Source: a bacterium
Lineage (GTDB): Bacteria > SZUA-79 > Acidulodesulfobacterales > Acidulodesulfobacteraceae
NCBI GenBank assembly: GCA_021845685.1
Contig: JAJZVN010000003.1
Span: 97,081-161,080 of the forward strand
DNA length: 64,000 nucleotides
Direction: 5' to 3'
Shown here: one piece after another, positions 9,329 to 18,734 of the stretch
Layout of the letters: each line of letters begins with the position of its first letter
Position numbering within the stretch: position 1 is the stretch's first letter
The notes under the pieces: generated by a model
What the model saw: only the letters and a program-made list of their open reading frames with translations
The model's database searches: none
Told to the model about the DNA's origin: nothing
Made by a program: the position numbers and the translations under genes

Positions 9329-9370
9329 GCAGGCGGCTTTTAGCCTGCTCATCCCATCTGCCTTTAGGCA
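9329..9370. terminator. Two short hairpins between convergent maf and topA
   Basis: GCAGGC (9329-9334) pairs with GCCTGC (9343-9348), and TGCCT (9359-9363) pairs with AGGCA (9366-9370). They occupy the 66-bp gap between the converging genes, where a bidirectional terminator is expected. No long T tract follows either stem. Confidence 0.4.
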
Positions 9371-9382
9371 TATAAATTATAA

Positions 9383-11905
9383 TTATTCAGATTTTGGCAA
9401 TGTCCATGTTATATAATCGCATTTTGGATAATTTGAACAACCGTAAAATTTTCTCCCCTTTTTTGTTTTTTTTATAACAAGATAGCCTCCGCATTCATTT
9501 GGACACGGTATATTAGATTTCAGAGGTATAGGTTTTGTATTTTTACATTCAGGATATCCGCTGCAGGCAAGAAATTTTCCAAATCTGCCTGATTTAAGCA
9601 CCATAGGTTTCCCGCATTTATCGCAAATTATTGCTGGTTCGCTGATTTGCTGAGCCGTATTTACCGCGTTTCCTGAATTATCCGTATTATTTTCGATATT
9701 ATTTGAACCCTGCGCTTCATTTTTATTGTTTTCATTATTTTCGGAAATTGAAGAAAGCTCTCTAGTATTTTTACATTCAGGATATCCGCTGCAGGCAAGA
9801 AATTTTCCGAATCTGCCGAATTTTATCACCATAGGTTTCCCGCATTTATCGCAAGTTATATCGGTAGCGATAGACGTACCTTTTATATTTTTAATATCTT
9901 TTCCTGCACTTTCTAATCTATCAACAAGCTTATCGTAAAATTCTCTAAGCAATGTATTTTTATTTAAAGTTCCTTTTTCTATTTCATCAAGTTTGTTTTC
10001 CATATTTGCCGTAAATTTAATATCTAAAATATCGGGAAACCCTTCTTTTAAAATATCTGATACTACAATTCCAAGCTCCGTAGGCTTAAATCTGGCTATA
10101 GAGCTTGTTTCAGTTTCTGTTTCGACATAATCTTTATTTTTAATGTTTGATATAATTGTCTGATAAGTGGATGGTCTGCCGACGCCGTTTTCATCCAATG
10201 CTTTAACAAGAGTAGCTTCAGTGTATCTCGGCGGCGGCATAGTAAAATGCTGTATAAGATCTAAATCTTGAATAAAAGCAGGGTCATTTTCTTTTAAAAT
10301 TTCAAATATTTTTAAAATATATTTGGAGTTTAATCCTTTATTTTTTTTATTATCTTCTTTATTTTTGCTTTCATTAACATTAACATTTTTTTCGCTATTG
10401 TCTGCATTTAAATTTAAATTGCTATTTATATCCTGCTCCGATTTCTCTTTTGGATGTTCATATAATTTATTAAGAGCTTTTAAATATCCTTCAAATTTAA
10501 GAATGCTTTCAGTAGTTTTAAATAAATACTCATTTTCTCCAATATTTTCTGTATGATTATCTGTGTCCGTTTTATTGCCCTTTTTATTTTTAATTTTTTT
10601 AATGTTATCGGTTTTGCCGGTGTTTTCAGCTATGTTATTTTTGGCTATTTCCCCATTGCCGCTTATTGTTATATTATACTGGTCAAAAATACTTTGAGAC
10701 ATTTGGGAAGCAACAAAAAATGTCCATATTAAATTATAAAGTTTGTATTCATCCGTAGATAAATAATTTTTTATCTTTTCGGGGGTCAAAAAAACATTTG
10801 ATGGTCTTATTGCTTCGTGGGCATCTTGAATTTTTTTTGGTTTTTGTTTTTTTGAAACAATTGCAGTGCCGCTTTTGGCAAAATCTTCCCCGAATTCTTT
10901 AGTAATAAAATCTTTTGCAGCTTTAGAGGCAACATCGGATATTCTTATGGAATCAGTTCTCATATAAGTTATAAGACCGGTAAGACCTAATGGACCGCTG
11001 CCTGCATTTTCTACCTTGCCTAAATCAATTCCTTCATAAAGTTTTTGGGCGACGCTCATTGTTTTTTTAACGGAGAATCTGATTGTTTTAAAAGCTTCTT
11101 GTTGTAATGTGCTTGTAATTAAAGGAGGCGGAGCATTTCTTTTAACGGATTTTTTGCCGATATTATAAATTTTATATTCTGCTATATTTAATAATGAAGT
11201 TTTAATGTTTTCAGCTTCGGAGGCATTTTTTATTTCAGGGTCTTTCCTGTTTATTTTTGCAAGTTCCGAAGTAATAGTAAATGAATCTCCCGAATTGTTT
11301 TTAATTAAAAAATTGGCCGACAGCGTCCAGTATTCTTCTTTGACAAAATTATTGATTTCTTTTTCTCTTTCTACTATTAAATATAATGTAACAGATTGAA
11401 CTCTTCCTGCGGAAAGCCCTCTCCCGACTTTTTTCCACAAAAAAGGACTTAAATTATAGCCGACTAATCTATCTAATATTCTCCTTGCTTTTTGAGATTC
11501 AAACATAAATTCATTAAGGTCTATCGGGTTTTTAATAGCTTCTTTAATAGCATCTTTTGTTATCTCGTTAAAAAGAACTCTTTTTACTTCGGGCCTTTTG
11601 CCTTTTATAGTATCTATAATTTCTTTTACGTTCCATGCTATTGCTTCCCCTTCTCTATCAGGGTCAGCAGCCAGAAAAACGGTATCGGCGGTTTTAGCAT
11701 ATTTTTTTATTTCTTCGGCAACTTTTTCTTTGCCTTTTATAATTTCGTAAAACGGTTCAAACCCATGTTCAATATCAACGCCTATTTTGCTTTTCGGCAA
11801 ATCTTTTATATGTCCCATCGTAGCTTTTACCGCATAGTCTTTACCGAGATATTTATTTATCGTATTAGCTTTTGACGGAGATTCTACTATAACTAAATTT
11901 TTCAT
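9383..11905 (-). CDS. topA: DNA topoisomerase I
   Basis: Type IA topoisomerase that relaxes negative supercoils. It starts with the TOPRIM domain (NLVIVESPSKANTI, then FLAADPDREGEAIAW). The active tyrosine lies in LITYMRTDS (about residue 312). Three C-terminal zinc ribbons follow at about 685-710, 765-790 and 800-830. The first two are near-duplicates (CDKCGKPMV...CSGYPECKNT), separated by an Asn-rich spacer. A long Asn/Lys-rich linker interrupts the catalytic core at about residues 430-520. The start overlaps the dprA stop by 4 nt (ATGA). Confidence 0.96.
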   Translation of the reverse strand: MKNLVIVESPSKANTINKYLGKDYAVKATMGHIKDLPKSKIGVDIEHGFEPFYEIIKGKEKVAEEIKKYAKTADTVFLAADPDREGEAIAWNVKEIIDTIKGKRPEVKRVLFNEITKDAIKEAIKNPIDLNEFMFESQKARRILDRLVGYNLSPFLWKKVGRGLSAGRVQSVTLYLIVEREKEINNFVKEEYWTLSANFLIKNNSGDSFTITSELAKINRKDPEIKNASEAENIKTSLLNIAEYKIYNIGKKSVKRNAPPPLITSTLQQEAFKTIRFSVKKTMSVAQKLYEGIDLGKVENAGSGPLGLTGLITYMRTDSIRISDVASKAAKDFITKEFGEDFAKSGTAIVSKKQKPKKIQDAHEAIRPSNVFLTPEKIKNYLSTDEYKLYNLIWTFFVASQMSQSIFDQYNITISGNGEIAKNNIAENTGKTDNIKKIKNKKGNKTDTDNHTENIGENEYLFKTTESILKFEGYLKALNKLYEHPKEKSEQDINSNLNLNADNSEKNVNVNESKNKEDNKKNKGLNSKYILKIFEILKENDPAFIQDLDLIQHFTMPPPRYTEATLVKALDENGVGRPSTYQTIISNIKNKDYVETETETSSIARFKPTELGIVVSDILKEGFPDILDIKFTANMENKLDEIEKGTLNKNTLLREFYDKLVDRLESAGKDIKNIKGTSIATDITCDKCGKPMVIKFGRFGKFLACSGYPECKNTRELSSISENNENNKNEAQGSNNIENNTDNSGNAVNTAQQISEPAIICDKCGKPMVLKSGRFGKFLACSGYPECKNTKPIPLKSNIPCPNECGGYLVIKKTKKGRKFYGCSNYPKCDYITWTLPKSE

Positions 11906-13323
11906 ATTTTTTTTATTACCCCTGAAATTTCCCTTTTTATTACCCCTTTAATTTCCATTAAAGAGATTGATTGAAGAATCATTTTTTTAATTTGATTTGT
12001 ATCATTTTTATTTATTTTTTGAACAATTTTTATTAGATTATTAATTATATCGTCGGCAGTTATATTGATGTTGTTATTTTTTTTATAATTATAATCTAAA
12101 AAACTTAATATTGTTTTTTCAATATACTGTAATTTATTTATATTTTCATTTTTGTCTATTATATATATATCTGGATCATCTATAGTATTTATTATATCGT
12201 CATCTTTTATATTTATTATATTTGTATTATTATTGTCATCGGCAATTTTATTTTTTTCAATAAACTTTTCTATGATATTAACATTTTTATTTAAATTTTC
12301 AAATTTTTTAATTAGATTATTTAATGAACTTTTTTTTGACAAATATAGCACAATCATTTCCGATGAGATATTTAATATTAGATTGTTCCTGTAAATATAA
12401 CAATATTTAAAATTTGTTTCAAAAGGATCTGTTGCCGAAATAGCCGAAAAATCTGAGTATTGGGAGTAATTTTTTAAAAAATGAATCATAGGATAATGAG
12501 GCGCTAATATAATTTTATTTTTATCTTTGAAAACTTTATCATAATTTTTTATCAAATTATTTTCTGATTCGCTTGCCGTCCCTATAAAATATGAAGTATT
12601 TATACTTTCGTCTAATTTATTAAAGTTGCAGCTTACGTTGCTTAAGCTGTTCAAGTTGTTGCAGCTGATTAAATACTCGCTCAAGCAGTTACTTGAAGAG
12701 CAGTTACTTGAATAATCATTTAATCTGAATATGCCGGCGTCTTTATATCTTGAAGATGTAATAAATATAAATTTATTATTGTTATTTATATCGTTATTTG
12801 TTATATTGCTGCCGCAATTATTATTTATGCCGTTTATATTATTTCCATCAAAATATTCATCATTTGGGTATATATTATTTATTTTTTTACTTATATGATT
12901 TATATTACAGGCTAAAGCAGCTGTTTTTTCTAAAGCCTCTTTTTTATTAATATTATAATAATAAAGAAAAATAGGCAGACTGTCATTATAAATATTCAAA
13001 AAGGGTATAATATTGAATTTGTCTAAAGCATTACTTTCGTTTTCCGCAATTTTTTTAGATTTGCCAAAAATATTTTTATCAATTTTATATGTTTCTAATG
13101 CCGTATTTTCCAAAATTTTCGCAATATCGCTATAATAATTGAAATTATTATAGCTATTATTATCAGTTATGTATAATTTAATAATTTTTTTAAATATTTT
13201 TTTCACAGCGCTTTGCTTTATGCTTTTAAATTGCGAGAAAATCCTGTGATAAAAATACAGCAGTTTAATTAAATCATTATCTAAATAAATATTTTTGCCC
13301 ATTTGAACTGTTTGATTTTTCAT
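11902..13323 (-). CDS. dprA: Divergent DprA/Smf-like DNA processing protein
   Basis: Candidate DprA, which loads RecA on incoming single-stranded DNA. Similarity is faint and by eye only. YNDSLPIFLYYYNI resembles the DprA entry motif, and ATDPFETNFKYCYIYRNNLI followed by LNISSEMIVL matches the pattern of 'FP.RNRIISGLS...VVE'. The C-terminal 70 residues look like the DprA winged helix. Low-complexity Asn/Asp-rich insertions fill residues 155-235 and 335-390. The strongest support is context: it sits directly upstream of topA with a 4-nt overlap, the standard dprA-topA order. The expected glycine-rich Rossmann loop is poorly conserved, so function may be reduced or altered. Confidence 0.6.
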   Translation of the reverse strand: MKNQTVQMGKNIYLDNDLIKLLYFYHRIFSQFKSIKQSAVKKIFKKIIKLYITDNNSYNNFNYYSDIAKILENTALETYKIDKNIFGKSKKIAENESNALDKFNIIPFLNIYNDSLPIFLYYYNINKKEALEKTAALACNINHISKKINNIYPNDEYFDGNNINGINNNCGSNITNNDINNNNKFIFITSSRYKDAGIFRLNDYSSNCSSSNCLSEYLISCNNLNSLSNVSCNFNKLDESINTSYFIGTASESENNLIKNYDKVFKDKNKIILAPHYPMIHFLKNYSQYSDFSAISATDPFETNFKYCYIYRNNLILNISSEMIVLYLSKKSSLNNLIKKFENLNKNVNIIEKFIEKNKIADDNNNTNIINIKDDDIINTIDDPDIYIIDKNENINKLQYIEKTILSFLDYNYKKNNNINITADDIINNLIKIVQKINKNDTNQIKKMILQSISLMEIKGVIKREISGVIKKI

Positions 13324-13521
13324 ATTGCTTTAAATATTTTTTATTATATGATATGATAATATAATAAAAAACAATAGGTTGTTTCTTAACAACAGATAGC
13401 AGTTATTAAATAATTATAAGATTTATTCTATGTATTATTTTTTAGAATTATTTAGCTATATAACAAATATTACAATATTAATATTTAATTTTTATAATAT
13501 TATAACGATAATTAATTTTTA

Positions 13522-14937
13522 ATGAAAGATTTTAATCGCAATTTAAAATACGGCTTTTTTGATATTTATGACAATTATAATTATAAAAACATTTTGTCTT
13601 TAGTTATTATTATAGCCGTAAGCAGTTTTTTAATCTTGATTTCAGGTTTCAATAATTTTAGCGGATGTTACGGCTATGGCGCAAGTCTATCAAATAATAC
13701 AGGCATAAAAAACGCAGATAATAAAAATAAAAACCCGGAAATTAAAAATAATTCGGTTAATATTGCTGTTACTGTTCCTACAAATGGGCGATATAAATAT
13801 TTCGGAAAACAGTTCTTAGACGGAATTCTTTTTTCTATACAAAAAAATAAAAAAGCGAATATAAAATTTATTATTGTGAGTCTACCCTTTAATGCGGGCA
13901 GCAGTTTCATTAAAAATTTATTTAAAAGCATTAATAAAAAAAATATCAGCGCAATTATCGGTCCTTTATTTGCTAATCAGATTGCTTATTTTTCAAAATA
14001 TTCATCAATATATAAAATTCCTGTTTTTACTCCCGCCCCTTTAAATTTTTCAAAGTATAAATCCCCGTATTTATTCCATTACGGAATGACGGTAAAAAAT
14101 GAAATTTCGGCAGACTTACAATATGCCGAAACTAAAGGAATAGATAAAATATCGGTTATTTATCCGGATAATGCATACGGTCAAAAAACAATTCAATATA
14201 TAAACGCTATAGGAAATAAATTAGGGATAGATATTGTTGACGAAACTGCTTACGAAAGGCATACGGTTGATTTTTTTTATAATTTTAATTTACTTGTAAG
14301 GTTTCAAGATATGGGACATGGGCATATGACAAAAGCAGAGGAAAATCAATTAGGGGTTACTCCTTACGATCTTATGCACGGTATTACAAAAGCAAAACCG
14401 TATATCCCTTTTGACGGTCTCTTTTTAATCGGGTCTACCGGAAAATTAAAATTAATATTAACTCAGCTTGCTTATTACAATATTACCGGCATCAAACTTT
14501 TTGGGTTAAGCTCGGTAGACAATACAAGGTTTTTAAATAAGTATAGTTTTTATATGCAGGGAATAGTTTACCCAGGCGGATTTTTTCCTGACAGCAAGAA
14601 TAAATTCGTTAAAAATTTTGTAAAATCTTATAATAATTATTATAATGAAAAACCCAACATACTGTCGGCTGAAGGATATGATATGGGCAATATCGTAATA
14701 AAGTCGATTATGATGCACGGCGGCAGTAATGCTTATGAAAGCACAAAAAATACCATACAGGCTAACGGCGGCATTAATAATAACAGACAATTATTATACC
14801 GCAGTTTATTAAAACTTAAATCTTTTAAAGGAGTATGCGGTATCAGCCGTATACGCGGCAGAGATTTTGCAAAGGGGCTTTATCTTTTTCAATTGAAGAA
14901 TAATAAAATATATATAATAAAGAGCCCTTTTAATTAA
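13522..14937 (+). CDS. Type I periplasmic binding protein, possible PBP activator
   Basis: A 471-aa exported protein with a hydrophobic segment at residues 25-42 followed by Cys49 (FSGC), a possible though atypical lipobox. The body matches the Leu/Ile/Val-binding (type I periplasmic binding) fold: NIAVTVPTNGRYKYFGKQF, SAIIGPLFANQIAYFSKY, and KISVIYPDNAYGQKTIQYI. No transporter genes adjoin it. The next gene, 161 nt downstream on the same strand, is PBP1A. The LpoA activator of PBP1A also ends in this fold, so an activator role is an attractive inference. A stand-alone solute receptor is the alternative. Confidence 0.7.
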   Translation: MKDFNRNLKYGFFDIYDNYNYKNILSLVIIIAVSSFLILISGFNNFSGCYGYGASLSNNTGIKNADNKNKNPEIKNNSVNIAVTVPTNGRYKYFGKQFLDGILFSIQKNKKANIKFIIVSLPFNAGSSFIKNLFKSINKKNISAIIGPLFANQIAYFSKYSSIYKIPVFTPAPLNFSKYKSPYLFHYGMTVKNEISADLQYAETKGIDKISVIYPDNAYGQKTIQYINAIGNKLGIDIVDETAYERHTVDFFYNFNLLVRFQDMGHGHMTKAEENQLGVTPYDLMHGITKAKPYIPFDGLFLIGSTGKLKLILTQLAYYNITGIKLFGLSSVDNTRFLNKYSFYMQGIVYPGGFFPDSKNKFVKNFVKSYNNYYNEKPNILSAEGYDMGNIVIKSIMMHGGSNAYESTKNTIQANGGINNNRQLLYRSLLKLKSFKGVCGISRIRGRDFAKGLYLFQLKNNKIYIIKSPFN

Positions 14938-15098
14938 TTTTAAATCTATTTAATTTAATTACCGATTATATGTTTTATCTTATTTCATAAGCATTTCAAA
15001 GATACATAGAAAAATACGAGATATATTTATTTATTAAGGCATAAACGATAGATAATAAACGACAGCATATATTAATTATTTAGCAGGAAATTTTAATT

Positions 15099-17486
15099 AT
15101 GAATAACGGAAATAGAAATAATACAAAAAAAGAAACTGAAAACAAAAAAAAAAGAAAAAAGAAAAGTTTACTTAAAATAATTTTAATTACAGTATCTATA
15201 ATTATAATAGCGCCTATTGCAATAGTGGCTATATTATATTTTGCGCTTGCTTCAACAGTCCCCAATATCACATCTTTAAAAGATTATCATCCGCAGCAGG
15301 TTAATTACGTATATTCGGCAACAGGGAAATTAGCCGGATATATAGGTCCGGTCAATAGAGAAGTGGTACCTTTTTCAGATATACCTGTTCAGGTAAGAGA
15401 GGCTTTTTTGGCTGCGGAAGATAAAAATTTTTATAATCAAGGACCTCTAGATTTTAAAGCAATCTTAAGGGCTTTTGTCGTAAATTTAATGTCGGGGCAT
15501 ATTGTAGAAGGCGGTTCCACCATTACCCAGCAGGTTGCGAAGACCATTCTTGTTCCTTATCAGAGGACTTATATATGGAAATTAAGAGAAGCTATACTTG
15601 CCTATCGCGTAGCGGATCATTTATCAAAAAACGATATTTTAGACGTATATTTAAATCAGATTTATTTAGGTAACGGTTCTTATGGGGTAGAGGCTGCATC
15701 TTTGAGCTATTTCGGCAAACCTGTTTGGAAGCTTAATTTAGCCGAAGCGGCTATATTAGGCGGATTGCCGCAGGCGCCTTCTTTCCTTGACCCTTTTGTG
15801 CATTTTAATGATGCAAAAAGGAGGCAAAAATATGTTTTGAACCAGATGTATAAAAACGGTTTTATCACTAAACATCAGGCTATTCAAGCCTATAATACGC
15901 CGATTGTATTAAACGATTATTTTAAATATAACGGAGTTGCGCCTTATTACGTCGCTTTAATAAAGCAATTAATAATTGCTAAATACGGCAAGCAGATTTA
16001 CAAAGAAGGCGGATTAAAAATTTATTCAGCTTTAAGCGCCAGAGCTCAGGAGTATGCCGATAAAGCGGTTAAAACCCATTTAACGGTATTATCGCATGAA
16101 TACGGCTATACCGGTCCGTTAAAAGTTCTTTCATATTCTCAAATGGAACGGGCATTGAAAAGAGAAAAAAATAATACAAAAGATCTTTACGTAGGCTATA
16201 AATATAAAGGATTTGTTACAGGGACGTCAAAAAATGGACAAACCGCCTATGTGTCTGTCGGAAAATACCGGGGTATTATACCTGTAAACAATATGAGATG
16301 GGCATCTAAATTTCAACGCTATGTTTATTTTGCTTACAGAACAATCAGCAATGTAAGACAGGCATTAAAACCGGGATACGAGATTCTTGTAAAATTTGAC
16401 GGTTTTAATAAACATCATATTCCTGTATTTTCTCTCGAAGAAAAAGATGTGATAGAAGGGGCTTTAGTATCAATAGACCCCCATAACGGCTATGTTAAGG
16501 CAATGGTCGGAGGCTATAGTTATAAAGATACCGAATTTAACCGGGCTCTTTATTCTAAACGACAAACGGGTTCCGCATTTAAACCTTTTGTTTATGCGGA
16601 AGCTTTAACGCAGGGGTATACCCCTTCTTCAATTATAAATAACACGCCGGTAATTTATCCCACGGGCGTTCCGGGGAAATATTACAAGCCTCATAACTTT
16701 TCAAGAAGATTTACAGGACCCACGACTCTTTTGATAGGGCTTGCACATTCCATAGACGTAATAGCAGTGAAACTTTTAGATAAAGTCGGTATTAATAAAG
16801 TTACAGCTTTAGCCTCAAAGATGGGTTTTCATCATCTTGTGCATAATCTCACGATGGCATTAGGCTCATCAAGCGTAAGACTTATTGATTTGGTTGACGG
16901 ATATACCTCATTTGCAAATAGCGGCGTTGAATGTAAACCTGTTTTTATAATAAAAATATTAACCCCTCAAGGCAAAATTTTATATTATAAGAAACCTGAA
17001 TGTAAACAAGTTTTATCTCCTAAAGTCGCTTTTGTTCTGACAAACATGCTTGAACGCGTAATTACAAACGGAACAGGCGTTACAATATCAAAAATAAGAA
17101 ATATCACTCCTTACGTAGCGGGGAAAACGGGCTCTTCCAGCCAGTATAGAGACGGGGTGTTTGTAGGGTATACATCTTCTTTGGTTACAGGCGTATGGAC
17201 GGGCTTGGATGATTTTCATTCTATGGGAAGATTTATGGTTGGAGCTATAACTGCGGCACCTATATGGAATGCTTATATGTCAAAAGCGTTAATGATTTTC
17301 CCGCCTAAATCGTTCAAAATACCTTCAGGGATTGTTTTTGCCGAAATAAATCCGCATACGGGATTGCTTGCAGATTCAAGCTATCAAGACCCTGTTTTAA
17401 TGCCTTATATTGCAGGGACAGAACCTAAATCAACGACAAAAGTAAAAAAAATATCAAATCCCCAGTCTTTTTTTGAGATGCCTTAA
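15099..17486 (+). CDS. mrcA: Bifunctional penicillin-binding protein 1A
   Basis: Class A PBP that polymerises and cross-links peptidoglycan. A Lys-rich cytoplasmic N-terminus precedes one transmembrane helix (about residues 24-50). The GT51 glycosyltransferase domain shows FLAAEDKNFY (Glu107), GGSTITQQVAKT and YLNQIYLGNGSYGVEAAS. An OB-like insert fills about 330-430. The transpeptidase has QTGSAFKPF (Ser about 491), an SSS triad segment near 590, and GKTGSS (about 674-679). The length of 795 aa is typical of Gram-negative PBP1A. The upstream binding-protein gene may encode a partner. Confidence 0.94.
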   Translation: MNNGNRNNTKKETENKKKRKKKSLLKIILITVSIIIIAPIAIVAILYFALASTVPNITSLKDYHPQQVNYVYSATGKLAGYIGPVNREVVPFSDIPVQVREAFLAAEDKNFYNQGPLDFKAILRAFVVNLMSGHIVEGGSTITQQVAKTILVPYQRTYIWKLREAILAYRVADHLSKNDILDVYLNQIYLGNGSYGVEAASLSYFGKPVWKLNLAEAAILGGLPQAPSFLDPFVHFNDAKRRQKYVLNQMYKNGFITKHQAIQAYNTPIVLNDYFKYNGVAPYYVALIKQLIIAKYGKQIYKEGGLKIYSALSARAQEYADKAVKTHLTVLSHEYGYTGPLKVLSYSQMERALKREKNNTKDLYVGYKYKGFVTGTSKNGQTAYVSVGKYRGIIPVNNMRWASKFQRYVYFAYRTISNVRQALKPGYEILVKFDGFNKHHIPVFSLEEKDVIEGALVSIDPHNGYVKAMVGGYSYKDTEFNRALYSKRQTGSAFKPFVYAEALTQGYTPSSIINNTPVIYPTGVPGKYYKPHNFSRRFTGPTTLLIGLAHSIDVIAVKLLDKVGINKVTALASKMGFHHLVHNLTMALGSSSVRLIDLVDGYTSFANSGVECKPVFIIKILTPQGKILYYKKPECKQVLSPKVAFVLTNMLERVITNGTGVTISKIRNITPYVAGKTGSSSQYRDGVFVGYTSSLVTGVWTGLDDFHSMGRFMVGAITAAPIWNAYMSKALMIFPPKSFKIPSGIVFAEINPHTGLLADSSYQDPVLMPYIAGTEPKSTTKVKKISNPQSFFEMP

Positions 17487-17572
17487 TAATTAAGAATTTC
17501 TGCTAAGTTTAAAAGATAATAAATATAAATAAATAAAACAATAATAAATTAAATATAGATAAATAAAACAAA

Positions 17573-18643
17573 TTGGATATTATTAATAATAAAAAAATTA
17601 ATAGCAAAACTGAAAATAGCCTGCCAGATAATTTTTTGATTGACGGGTTTGGCAGACAAATTACTTATTTAAGAATTTCGTTAACCGACAGATGCAACTT
17701 AAGATGCGTATACTGTATGCCGGAAGATGGAGTGAAACTGATTGAACATAGCGAAATGCTGTCCTATGAAGAAATTTTAAAATTTGTCAATATACTGGCA
17801 AGTCATGGCGTTAATAAAATAAGAATAACCGGCGGAGAACCTCTTGTCAGAAAAGGAATGATTAATTTTATTAAAAATTTGAGCGGCATTATCGGTATAA
17901 AAGATATATCTATGACGACTAACGGCATATTGCTTGATAAGTATGCGCAAGATTTGTATAATGCAGGTCTTAAAAGAATAAACATAAGTCTTGATTCATT
18001 AAATAATGAAACTTACAGCAAGATAACCCGCGGCGGCAATCTTGATGCCGTGCTTAAAGGCATAAGCGCTGCAAAGGCTGTAGGTTTTCATCCTATTAAA
18101 ATAAACACTGTGCTTATACGCGGCACTAACGACAATGAACTGATGAATTTTATAAGTTTTGCGATAGAAAACGAACTTAATTTAAGATTTATTGAATATA
18201 TGCCTATAGGGCAAAATATAAGCCGGACAATTACGACTAAAGAACTCACGGAAAAAATTAAGGCGGAATATAAAGATTTTGAATCTAATAAAATTAGCGA
18301 TTCTTCCGTAAGCAAAGAATATTATTTTTCAAATAATAAAAATAATAAGGCTGTAATAGGCTTTATAAGCCCGCTATCCGAGCATTTTTGCAATGATTGC
18401 AATAGACTTAGATTAACCGCATCGGGAAAATTGCGGCTTTGCCTTTTCTATGATGAAGAATATGACATTAAAAAAATTTTAAATAACAGTGTAAATGATG
18501 AAGATATTTACGATTATTTGTTAAATTTGCTGCAAAAAAAACATCAAACCCATTTATTTAATAATAAAAGAGGCGCAAATAATTGCAGCGGACATATTAA
18601 CATTATAGAAGATAATACTTATATGAATAAAATAGGAGGATAA
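17573..18643 (+). CDS. moaA: GTP 3',8-cyclase MoaA
   Basis: Radical-SAM enzyme that starts molybdenum cofactor synthesis by converting GTP to 3',8-cyclo-7,8-dihydro-GTP. The N-terminal SAM cluster cysteines are in CNLRCVYC (Cys41, 45, 48). The GTP-binding C-terminal cluster is CNDCNRLRLTASGKLRLC (about 273-290). The conserved C-terminal Gly-Gly that MoaA needs for catalysis is present (KIGG). Translation appears to begin at TTG (17573). An in-frame ATG is not available nearby, and no strong ribosome binding site is seen. No other moa/moe gene is adjacent. Confidence 0.95.
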   Translation: MDIINNKKINSKTENSLPDNFLIDGFGRQITYLRISLTDRCNLRCVYCMPEDGVKLIEHSEMLSYEEILKFVNILASHGVNKIRITGGEPLVRKGMINFIKNLSGIIGIKDISMTTNGILLDKYAQDLYNAGLKRINISLDSLNNETYSKITRGGNLDAVLKGISAAKAVGFHPIKINTVLIRGTNDNELMNFISFAIENELNLRFIEYMPIGQNISRTITTKELTEKIKAEYKDFESNKISDSSVSKEYYFSNNKNNKAVIGFISPLSEHFCNDCNRLRLTASGKLRLCLFYDEEYDIKKILNNSVNDEDIYDYLLNLLQKKHQTHLFNNKRGANNCSGHINIIEDNTYMNKIGG

Positions 18644-18734
18644 TTTTTAAAAATAAATATATTATATATTACCTAGTATATACATATATTAAAATTATAT
18701 ATTATTATAAATCAATCGGAGGTTAAAGCTGTAG

